From: Batillaria attramentaria
Taxonomy: Eukaryota; Mollusca; Gastropoda; Batillariidae
NCBI GenBank assembly: GCA_018292915.2
Contig: JACVVK020000035.1
Span: 1,701,501-1,765,500, forward strand
Reading direction: 5' to 3'
DNA: 64,000 nucleotides
In this document: one piece after another, positions 34,741-43,460 of the stretch
Position numbering within the stretch: position 1 is the stretch's first letter
Layout: each line of letters opens with the position of its first letter
The notes under the pieces: model-generated
The model's database searches: none
Seen by the model: the letters and a program-made list of their open reading frames with translations, nothing else
Told to the model about the DNA's origin: nothing
Program-made: the position numbers and the translations under genes

Positions 34741-35113
34741 AGGGGGGTGCAAATGTACACCAGTCACATGCAGGGCCGGGGAGAAAATGTACTCCGGCTT
34801 TCTACTCAGCGGGGCGATTGTATCCCGCCCTTCAGTTTGGTCAGCTCTCGCGATATTGCCGTGCCATTTTCATCGAAAGGCTCGTTGCCGAAAAGCGAAA
34901 CGGTTACAAATTACGACAGATACTATGCACTGGCATGCACATATATCATCACATCTGATGGCTACATTTGTTTCATGTTTTCCTTTGAGTTACATTCATA
35001 AAACGAAGTTAGCTGTCACGTGACTTCAACCAGTGAGACTCAAATCCAGGGTACATTTGCACCCCGTCCCGCGCAGACGGTGTACATTTGCTCCCCCTGC
35101 AAATGACTGGTAT
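34741..35113. repeat. Inverted-repeat-bounded segment, possible MITE
   Basis: The left end has GGGGTGCAAATGTACACC and then ACCAGTCACATGCAGGG plus GGGGAGAAAATGTACTCC. The right end, in reverse complement, has ACCAGTCATTTGCAGGG plus GGGGAGCAAATGTACACC and GGGGTGCAAATGTACC. The motif GGGGTGCAAATGTACACC thus occurs twice at each end, head to head. About 280 bp lie between. Exact boundaries and target-site duplications are not resolved. Confidence 0.55.
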
Positions 35114-35328
35114 ATTTTATTTCAATGAACCCCGAAACAGGCGAAGAGTACCAGTTGAGCCTTAATACGTCGCGCTGGCGCATGACTTGACGTTAGTGGA
35201 CTAGAAGGGGTGAACGAGATACGTTTATGGGTTTGGCAGTAGAAACTGAGACTCTGTAGTAATGATGATTGGTATTGATTTCGATTTTATGTGAATTATA
35301 CTAGAGTACCAAATGATGATGATGATCT

Positions 35329-35550
35329 GTGATGATTATGAGTCGAGCTGACACAAAGCAGTCTGTTGTGTCGCCTCCCCGCCAGAATGGTGCCCCAAAG
35401 GATGACTCCACCCCTGTCAATCAACTGAAAGGGTTGATCTCCCAGAATTCAGCCAATCGCGTCCCGCGGCATAATGAGCACACCACATGGCATGGTCTGG
35501 CAAAGTTTCTTGCCAGACACTACAAAAAGGGAAAAGTTCGATACGACTGA
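35329..35550 (+). CDS. Uncertain 73-codon ORF
   Basis: A hydrophilic frame with SRADTKQSVVSPPRQNGAPK and ending FLARHYKKGKVRYD. Composition is plausible for a protein, but the frame is short and has no recognised domain or promoter. Chance is likely. Confidence 0.15.
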   Translation: MMIMSRADTKQSVVSPPRQNGAPKDDSTPVNQLKGLISQNSANRVPRHNEHTTWHGLAKFLARHYKKGKVRYD

Positions 35551-35577
35551 AACGTGGAAAGAAAACAGTAAGTCAAT

Positions 35578-35656
35578 TGACGTCATTTGAGGAAAAAGAC
35601 CATTACGTCAGTTTCTTTCATCTTGAAATCGTCCCCGTTTCCATAAAATGACGTCA
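35578..35656. promoter_or_regulatory. Two perfect CRE sites and a half site
   Basis: TGACGTCA at 35578-35585 and 35649-35656, with ATTACGTCAG between them (about 35604). CREB/ATF binding is known for this palindrome; regulation here is only inferred from clustering. Confidence 0.25.
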
Positions 35657-35762
35657 TGGGCCTACTGTGTTTTGCCAATGCACGACAGAATAAAGGGGTG
35701 CGGCTTTGGCCTCGGGGTTTGCCGAGTGGAGCCGTCTATCCTTAGAAATTTTGAAGGGAGGG

Positions 35763-35905
35763 TGTCTGATGGGTTGACGTCCTTTTCCACCACACATGGG
35801 TGATATCAAAGACGCCGGGACAACGAGAAAAAGACCAGCATAAATAGTTGGCCCCAACCGGGATTTGAACTCACTGATGACCCGAGCACTGAAACTGACT
35901 CTGAC
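35763..35905 (-). mobile_element. SINE family 1 copy
   Basis: Tail GACGTCCTTTTCCACCACAC, body GTGATATCAAAGACGCCGGG (with a 2-base insertion), B box CCGGGATTTGAACTCACTGA with one mutation in the TTCGA core. The A-box side has degenerated to CACTGAAACTGACTCTGAC. Confidence 0.75.
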
Positions 35906-36265
35906 TAAGAAACACAAACAAAACAAACACCCACAAAATCAGTTCCAACTGCTGTAACTCCCCCCCCCCCAAAAAAAAAAAAATAAAAATAAAAAATAAA
36001 AAATCCACAAATGACGACAATGATATAAAGCAAAGGTGAGCAAACGTTTTCCGTTATAATTAATGCATGCAAGTTTTTTTTTCCAAAAAAACTTTTGCTG
36101 CAGAACATCAATTTTGTTCAGCCAGAAGAACAAAAAAAAAAGTAGAAGAAGAAGAAAAACAACTCCCTCAGTGTTAATTAGCGACCATCTTGTAGGGTAA
36201 CACCCTGATTTTGTAACTGACTGGCGCCCACACTTCACAACACAGATGGTTGTGAGACCGACTCA
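35906..36265. other. Simple-sequence-rich stretch
   Basis: Poly-C then A/AAT-rich runs at 35958-36002. No gene seen. Confidence 0.4.
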
Positions 36266-36288
36266 AGCGGGAGGTGAGAACAGCGAGA

Positions 36289-36348
36289 ACCACTTTGACT
36301 CCCAGCTTGACTCCCACTTTGACTCCGGCCTTGACTCCCAGCTTGACG
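36289..36348. repeat. Short tandem repeat TTGACTCCCAGC-like
   Basis: Five diverged units of about 12 bp, ACTTTGACTCCCAGC to CTTGACTCCCAGC. GACTCCCGCTTTGAGG at 37027-37042 looks like the continuation on the other side of the inserted element at 36357-37023. Confidence 0.7.
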
Positions 36349-36356
36349 TCAACCCG

Positions 36357-37023
36357 AGGCGCGTTCAGTTGGCTTAGCGGCTACGTAGGAAAGCGAGGAA
36401 AGCTAGCGCTTGCGTTCAGTTGCGCGTAGCGTGGTTAGCCCCTAGCGTAGGAAAAGTAGAACCCCGCAGAGGTGCTACCTTCGGCTAGCTTCTCATTTCA
36501 AGATGGCGTCCGTTCGTGTGTGTGGCTTCAATTTTTTTCAACTCTTTGATTTTTAAAGATCGATGGGGACCGCATCATAAATGAAATGACCGTTGTGTAT
36601 CAGGCTTGATCTGTACCAACTTATTATCCAGTTTAATTTGCTGAATCCTGTTAGGGACGTTCATAAATCATTTCTAAGCCAGCGTTTCCTTTGTTCGCGT
36701 TCAGCGTTCACGCTCAGCGTTGGTTGTTGCTTAACTGACGAAGTCTTTCATATGCGCGTCAGTCTAGGTTTCTGTCTTTGGCCTGCTTCTCTTCACTCAA
36801 CATGCAAAACAACTTGTCTGTGACTTGCATCATGCTTACGATCGCCCCCTCAACAGCATTATAGCAAAGTACTTGTTTAAGAAGTTCCTTCACAACGACA
36901 ACGCTCATGCTTTCCGCCATTTTGAAAATGCTCGCACCGCTAGCGCCGTTCAGTTGACTGCTAGCTTTCTCCCTTTTGCGATCGCTACGTCGACCTAGAT
37001 ATCTAGCTCAACTGAACGCGCCT
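36357..37023. mobile_element. MITE-like element with perfect 15 bp TIRs
   Basis: AGGCGCGTTCAGTTG at 36357-36371 is the exact reverse complement of 37009-37023. Similarity continues inward in patches: GGAAAGCTAGC and its reverse GCTAGCTTTC, and AAGATGGCG and CGCCATTTTG. Sub-terminal copies of GCGTTCAGTTG add to the symmetry. CCG flanks both ends (36354-36356 and 37024-37026), a possible 3 bp target-site duplication. There is no transposase frame in the 667 bp, so it is non-autonomous. The superfamily is not assignable by eye; a 3 bp duplication would suit PIF/Harbinger, but the sequence is not the usual TWA. Confidence 0.75.
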
Positions 37024-37026
37024 CCG

Positions 37027-39185
37027 GACTCCCGCTTTGAGGGAGGTGTGAACGGAGTGCAGAACTTCCTGAGTGTCTGGCCACGTGGACACAGCACGGG
37101 GCGCGTGTACCCAGGGACTTACATGACATATGTACATGTATCTATGTAAGTCCCTACTACACCCTACTACACACGACATTCCACAGTCGCCACAGGACAG
37201 CGGGACCACCCTGCTGGGATCTGACGTAATCCAATGACGCAGCACAATCCACGTTTACGTAATGGTCTGACAGTCTCTGATATCCTCTCCCGGCGTGATG
37301 GTTTTCGTCTGGCTGTTTGGAGATAATTGAAGCAGAATTTGCAAAGCCAAACGCACCTTAGACGTATACGAACCCAGATCTACTGATCTCAGTCTGTTTA
37401 ACGTCCCGCTAGTTAAAAGATGGCTTTCTGTGGGCGGCCATACAAGTTTAAAGTCTCTACGTTTGTAGTGATGTCTTAGTTGTTGTATGCCTGATAAACG
37501 TGTTGAGACTTAAAATATTGAGACTTAAAACGGTTGAAACGAAATTTGCACGGCACGTGTGACCAGCTGAGCTCGTTTCAAATGTCGTTTCAACCGTTCC
37601 AAACTGAGACTGACGCTTTTCAAACACGCAGAGCACCTGTAAGGACGTGCCGCAAATCCCGTAAAGGGGAGTGGAAAAGAGTACAATGAACTGGAGATAC
37701 AGCCAGAGATCATGATAAAACAGTAAAGTGGCCTGCAAGTGACACGCCTCACACATTCAGTAGGTACACGACAAAAGTAGAAATATTTGCACTTGATATG
37801 AAGCTCTAATCCTGACAGAAATTATCGGTACTCCAGTTCTGACCTTGCTTAGATCTGCTCACTTTATGAGGTCAAGCACCACCCGGTAGAGTCCGCACTG
37901 CGGTGTCGGCGCTATGACGGTGTGATAAAAGTAGAGGACAGCCGGCGGGAGTGGGACGGGGGGTTATCAGACGTCCCCGGGGAATCAGTTTGTGCAGGGG
38001 TTAGCAGACGGTGGCAGGTCGATCCCAGAAAACCCTGACGGTGCGTCTTGCTCAGTACTGGACCGTGTGTCGTACGTATCTGACTTTCGGTGACAGGTAG
38101 AAGTTGATAACAAGTCGAGGGCGGGCTGCTCGTTACACCCTGGTTACGGCAAAACTGGAACAGGGTAGTGGCGAAACGGGAGGGGGTGCAGTGGTGGTGG
38201 TGGTGGTGGGGGGATCTAGGGTCATCGGTCATGGAATCAGTGTAACGGCATTTGATTTGTCACGTGATCGAAACCTTGGGTGGGTGAATGGGTATTTCAG
38301 ATTTAACTTCCTCTGCCCACCGACGGTGATTTGAAGGACGTGGGCACTGGAGACATCCGCTACAAACTTTGGTTCCGGATGCGGTACCCGACCCCCCCGG
38401 GAAATTTTCGGAAATTTTGGAGTTCGGTAATGTTATGCACACTGATGTATCAGCTTACTCTTTTTTGTAATGATTCATATAGGGATCTCATCAACTTTGA
38501 CATGCACGTGCCTGCTACTCGAATCAGTGGTAGGTGGGAGGAGGCGGGCGTGGGGTGCAGGGGGGGGGGGGGTGTTATGACGGCATGCATGCAGTTACCG
38601 TCCATTCGAACAGACCATTCCCATAGTCCGCCATGCCGACCGCGGGGAGGATCAAACCAGTGTGTCGGCGTGATCACAGAGCAACGTGTGTACCAAATAG
38701 CTCTATCTAATCCACCGGCTGAACTGAAGCAACTGTGTTTCATTGAAGAAGCTGATGGCATTAAATGGTTTACGTGCGATAAGTGGTTATAGAGCTTCTA
38801 GGAAAAGATAATTTTATACACACTTCATTGGCGGAGGCGCTAGTTGGTTCAGTTCTTGCAACGGACCCAGTTAAGCAAATGATACTGGGCCTGGTGTGAT
38901 GATAAAAAAGTCTTCATTGTCTTTACACGGTTTTACACAAAGCCTTTGGTCTACAACAGAAGTGGCGTTAAACAGTCGGGTGTGCACTAAATTATCAACG
39001 TTGCGCCGTGTACACGCTGTAAGGCGCAAAATAAAACAACAGCTAATATCAGGAGCAATTTCACGCAAATATGCGAAGGTGAAGTCATGCGGCAAACCGG
39101 CCACGCACAACCACGAAGGAACACTGAGCTAACTTTTCTTTATTTCAGTATTTCTACAACTGAGATTTAGTGCATATCTACAAGA
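37027..39185. other. Unannotated sequence
   Basis: Contains (GGT)n near 38191-38209, poly-G at 38561-38571 and several overlapping frames (for example 38331-38792 plus and 38450-38761 minus) without recognisable products. Confidence 0.35.
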
Positions 39186-39190
39186 ACACG

Positions 39191-39242
39191 AATAATAATA
39201 ATAATAATAATAATTAGTAGTAGTAGTAGTAGTAGTAGTAGT
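39191..39242. repeat. Compound (AAT)n(TAG)n microsatellite
   Basis: About 8 AAT units followed by about 9 TAG units. Confidence 0.95.
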
Positions 39243-39334
39243 TTGTGATAAGAACAATTCAATTTGAATTTGATTTTGGATTTGAACCCAATTCCTACCA
39301 AGTAAGTTAGGCCGGGGCCGCTGTGCACCAGTGG

Positions 39335-39335
<1 letters not shown>

Positions 39336-39401
<66 letters not shown>
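39336..39401. repeat. (AC)n microsatellite
   Basis: About 33 AC units. Confidence 0.97.
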
Positions 39402-39403
<2 letters not shown>

Positions 39404-40249
39404 TAATTTATATTTGGATTTAAATTTGGCTTTGTGTTGTACATGTACTTTGATCATGGCATACTCGTGTTTGCTGCAATAAGACCCGTCAAGGAACGGT
39501 AGCCTTGCCTGATTTTCGCATACAAACCCGAACAAGAGCCCAAAACGTGGAATACTCGTGCGCGGTACTAATGTACTAACCGAATAGTTAACGTTAACAA
39601 TTACAAATTTTAAAAATTACAGACTTTTATCGGCGAAATAAATTACTGATACAAGCGACTGGCAAACTGAGGCGCGTCTGAAAGTATGTTCTTGTTGCTG
39701 TCCTTACGTACTGTTGTACTTGTTCTAAAACAGAAAATACAGCTGCATCACCGTATGTGCACAAACCTTTACACTGCTTCATACCTGTTTCTCCAATTCT
39801 CTCAGTTTCTGACGAAAGTCCAGTTTGTGCCGAACTTTTTTGTTGTTGTTGTTTTGTTGTTTCTGAATATATTTTTCATTTTATCGATGTGGCGTCGTGC
39901 AGGCGGTGACCCGTGAGGGAGGCGGTAACACTAACCAACTTTCTGGTTTTTTTGGGTTTTTTTGAGTAGCTATAGCTCCTCATAAATCGCAGGACAAGCC
40001 CATTGGACACAGCAGGAGGGGCCAGTCGGCTCAGCAAGTCCCTCCTTCTTTACCCCCTTCCCCCACACCCACTCCCCACCCTCTCGGTCACAGCGCGCCG
40101 CCCCTACAGTCACCGGCACACAGAAAAAAGAGGGGGGGGGGGAGAAAGAGCGAGAGAAGTGGCGGAGGGGGGAGTGCATATTTTCAGCATCTAGTTAAAT
40201 ATGTAAACACAACAGGACGAGAAGTCAGAGCGGGGTAATTTAGGGGGCC
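39402..40249. other. Upstream flank of the 40.9 kb gene
   Basis: No gene seen. It becomes CpG-rich and C-rich from about 40060 towards the presumed promoter, with a poly-G run at 40133-40141. Confidence 0.35.
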
Positions 40250-40895
40250 AATCGCCGGTACAGGAACTGGAGTGGCGCGCGAGTGATTATGAAGCAGACA
40301 CAGGGGGGGTTACATAGGCTAGCGGCGCCGTCACGACTCAGTCCGACCCACGGCGCCCGATCCCAACAGTCGCCCGAGCTTCGCTCCGCTCGAGAAACGG
40401 ACTTGCGGCGTACGGTTTTAGCGCTTGACTATCCCACAGAGAACTACTGACTCGGCCCGTGTGTGTGTGTGAGCGTGTGTGTGAGGAGGCGGCGTTGTTT
40501 CTGTTCGCTGTTGTTGTAGTAGGGGTTGTAGTAGTGTAGCCAGCCGCTGAACGGCATCGCGTGTGTTTGAATTACTCCACAAGCATTGTTAGCTGCGCAT
40601 CAGCCACGGATGGGAGAGTTGTAGTGGAAGGTCTGTAACAGTTACTTTGCTCTAAAACAACACACGGAGAAAACCAGGCGGCTGGAGAACTAGGAATCGG
40701 AACTTTGGACACGTGCTGTCACCGACTGAGTCGATCCAGCTTCGTGTGGACACACCGACAGACGGATCTATAAAACGCAGGTTGCGTCAGCACGGTCGTC
40801 GACGTCGTTGTTGTTGGCTGTCGTGAGAGTTGTTGGTGGCGTAGTGTGGTTGTGGTTGTCGTAGCTGGCCCTTGTGGCCATCGCCTTCTGCAACC
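40250..40895 (+). promoter_or_regulatory. CpG-rich TATA-less promoter and 5' leader
   Basis: From 40265 to 40450 CpG density is high (GCGGCGCCGTCACGACTCAG, then TTCGCTCCGCTCGAGAAACG), with no TATA box, as in many housekeeping or developmental animal promoters. From about 40450 to 40895 the sequence is G/T-rich (GTTGTTGTTGGCTGTCGTG and similar) and leads straight into a good start codon, suggesting a long 5' UTR of about 450 bases. The transcription start itself is not determinable by eye. Confidence 0.4.
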
Positions 40896-40956
40896 ATGGC
40901 CACGAGACTGCTGCTGCTGTGTTTGGAGGGGAGTTTACTTTTTGCCGCCGTGAGAG
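40896..40956 (+). CDS. First coding exon: signal peptide of a secreted or membrane protein
   Basis: ATG at 40896 lies in CAACCATGG, a near-ideal start context with A at -3 and G at +4. Translation gives MATRLLLLCLEGSLLFAAVR plus the first base of the next codon. A basic residue followed by a leucine-rich core is a typical secretory signal peptide, perhaps cleaved near the AAVR end. The exon ends AGAG/GTAAGTAC, a consensus 5' splice site, in phase 1. Signal-peptide first exons with phase-1 introns are common in animal receptors and extracellular proteins. The rest of the protein is not visible, so its identity is unknown. A possible 62-nt second exon is noted at 41493. The intron may extend beyond the window. 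Confidence 0.6.
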
Positions 40957-41016
40957 GTAAGTACAAAAACGTGTTCGTCCGTGTCTGTCGGTCTGTCCCT
41001 AATCAGTCATACTAAC

Positions 41017-41042
41017 CTCTCTCTCTCTCTCTCTCTCTCTCT
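41017..41042. repeat. (CT)13 microsatellite
   Basis: CT repeat about 60 bases into the presumed first intron. Confidence 0.95.
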
Positions 41043-41492
41043 TCCTCCTCCTCCGGCCTCCTCCCGTCCTCCCCCACCCCATTCTGGGACGTACGTCGCA
41101 CTTTTGATGGGATCCGAGTCATGTCAGCTCTTGTCTTGTCTTCTTGTTGCTTAACTGACGACCTCGCCACTGACAGGAGACAACCTTAATAAATCATCAC
41201 AAACCAGGGAAAACATTAAAGTTAGTGGGCATCAAGTTAAGCCACGGACGATGACAGTGACGATGCATATTACCCGAAACGGGTCAGTGAGGACTTGCGT
41301 GAGGAGGTATCGAGTCAGTCTCAACACTGTCAAAGTGTTTATAGCCAGGGCTAGAAAGTTTCGACTTGGATTGTCCTTAGTGATCCGTCTGTGACGACCT
41401 TTCTTCAGTGTTGTGTCATCGATCAAGCCTGCCACCGCCTACACGGACTTGTCTTCCTCATCTGTCTTGTCTCTCTCTCTCTTTTCATGCAG

Positions 41493-41554
41493 CTGAAGTC
41501 CGTAGAACTCCGGCTGAAATACGTCTGACAACTGCTATAGTTATGTCACGTAAC
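41493..41554 (+). CDS. Speculative second exon, 62 nt
   Basis: A strong acceptor, a CT tract then CTTTTCATGCAG, ends at 41492. Joined in phase 1 to the 40896 exon it reads AEVRRTPAEIRLTTAIVMSR then N, with no stop, up to a GTATGT donor at 41555. The fit of phase, acceptor and donor is suggestive. The polypyrimidine tract, however, is part of a microsatellite-like CT run and the peptide has no recognisable domain. Confidence 0.15.
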
Positions 41555-41582
41555 GTATGTGTTACAAACTGTACCAATGCCA

Positions 41583-41584
<2 letters not shown>

Positions 41585-41614
<30 letters not shown>
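41585..41614. repeat. (GA)15 microsatellite
   Basis: Pure GA repeat. Confidence 0.95.
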
Positions 41615-41616
<2 letters not shown>

Positions 41617-41887
41617 TGACGCGGTATGAAAGACGCAAATCCGTACAACCCTGATCCTGCCTCTTCACTGCAAAAAAAGTGTCAGCATCTCCGTTTTCCT
41701 CACGCTTTTGTTTGGGGGTGATTGGCGAAGGAACACTCTTACAATGGGGTTTTCAGTGTTGTCGTCAAGTTGTTGGTGGTTCTCTTTTACTCTTTTGGTT
41801 CGCACTGACTTGGTTATCTTGGTTATAATTGAGTGCCCGTGGGACAGGCGAACTCAGGAGACGTATCGGGAAATGACTGGAGGGCTG

Positions 41888-41920
41888 GGGGGGGGGGGGG
41901 GGGTGGTGGTGGTGGTGGTG
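41888..41920. repeat. Poly-G then (GGT)n
   Basis: A G run followed by six GGT units. The opposing frames over it are repeat translations. Confidence 0.9.
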
Positions 41921-42389
41921 GCAGACAGAAAATCGTTGACTACAACTACAACTGAGAAGGCCGGCCGACCTGGTGTAAGCCATTGCCAGACTAGAACGAG
42001 CTAGTTGCACGACCGAGTCGTGCATTGTACAGCGGAGAACTGCAGCTATCAGTTTCGCCCATCCGACACCCCTATTCTAACCAGCTTCTATTAGGATTGC
42101 ATGACTCCGCGGGATACCGTCCTTCCCCCGACATGCTCCGATATTCCGATTTCCTCTCTCTTGCTGCGTCGCCCGCGCCCCCGTTTTGTTCTGTAATGCA
42201 GCGTTTCAAAACATTTTCATTCTTCGTCCTGCGCTGGGCCAGCACGGGTCGCGTTGCTACTGGGTCCCTTCTGCTGCAGCAGCGCGACGTGTCCCCAGAG
42301 GACCTCACGTGGTCACAGTCGACTGGCGACAGCCTGTCTGTCCGGTCACGGTTCGGGACACAGTTCACAGGGCATGACACGAGCAGGAC

Positions 42390-43460
42390 ACTGTGACGCC
42401 GAAGACACTACCCCTCGATGGTGGTTGAGTGTCGGCACCGCACCTTGTAGACACTGCCTTTGTCAGGCTGAAGACACTACCCCAGTTAGTCTAGTGCACA
42501 CCTTTCAGGCGTTGTTATTCTAACGTTAAACATAATCCTGGGTGGCGATCTGAAATTTCGGCTAACCTTTTAGACACTAGCTTTGTAACAAGGCTTAAAA
42601 TCTTTCGCCTTTTCTCGGATTTCTACCTTTGGCTACAAATTACCCTCCCCCAATGTGTGTTTCCTCCTCTGAAGCACTTCAAATCAATGCTAAAAGAAGC
42701 GTTTTCTCCTCTGAAGCACCTAAACTCAAGCCGAAATGCACCAAACTGCACAGATTTCAGTCTATAAAAATAAATAAATCAGGGGGAGCATGTCTATGGA
42801 CACGGTTAGCATAACGCAGTGTTTTGGCAGATGTGTGGTGGTGGCTTTGCAACTTCATCGCTAAATGCTGCACACCTTTCCTCCTTTTGAATCACGGACC
42901 ATTTGAAGCCGTGTTATAAGGCTGAAGACACTACATGTACCCCACTTTGCTGGTGCTTAGTGGTCGGAGCTGAGGACACACCTTTCACATATTATTCTTG
43001 TAACGCTGAAGACACGTGATGGCGGTGTAAATGTTTGGCTCACTTTTGGACACTGCCTTTGTAAAGTTGGAGACACCACCCAACTTTGGTCAGTTTTGGA
43101 CACACCTTTCCGGCATTAGAGTGGTTATCTGTGATGGTGGTCTTTTGGACACACCTCTCGGAATACATCTTTTATGACTCTGGCTTGGTGGTGTTTACGG
43201 CGGTCAGATTTTGGGCACACCTTGTAGTTTCACATAGCATTATCTTTCTAACGTTATAAACACTGCTCTTTATTGTGGCCATAGTTTGGGGGCACACCGT
43301 TCAAACACTAGCATTGTAACGTGGAAAGCTCTTCCCTCAGGCGGTGGTCACAGTTCTGGACACTGAGACCTTTCAGTTCTTTATTCATATGCTGTGCATA
43401 GAGCAGTCACTACCTTTGCGATGTTGAAGACTCCTTCTAGGGCTTCATTTTTTGGGACAC
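42390..43460. repeat. Highly diverged tandem array with GAAGACACTACC and GGACACACCTTTC motifs
   Basis: GCTGAAGACACTACCCC-like motifs occur near 42400, 42469, 42923, 43001, 43065 and 43423. GGACACACCTTTC-like motifs occur near 42498, 42972, 43096, 43147 and 43217. CTAACGTT or GTAACGCT links recur between them. Period and order are irregular, so this is an old array with many indels lying in the presumed first intron. Confidence 0.6.

Noticed and set aside
38331..38792. 153-codon + ORF
   Set aside because: Contains a poly-Gly run from poly-G and is mirrored by a 103-codon - frame; nothing recognisable.
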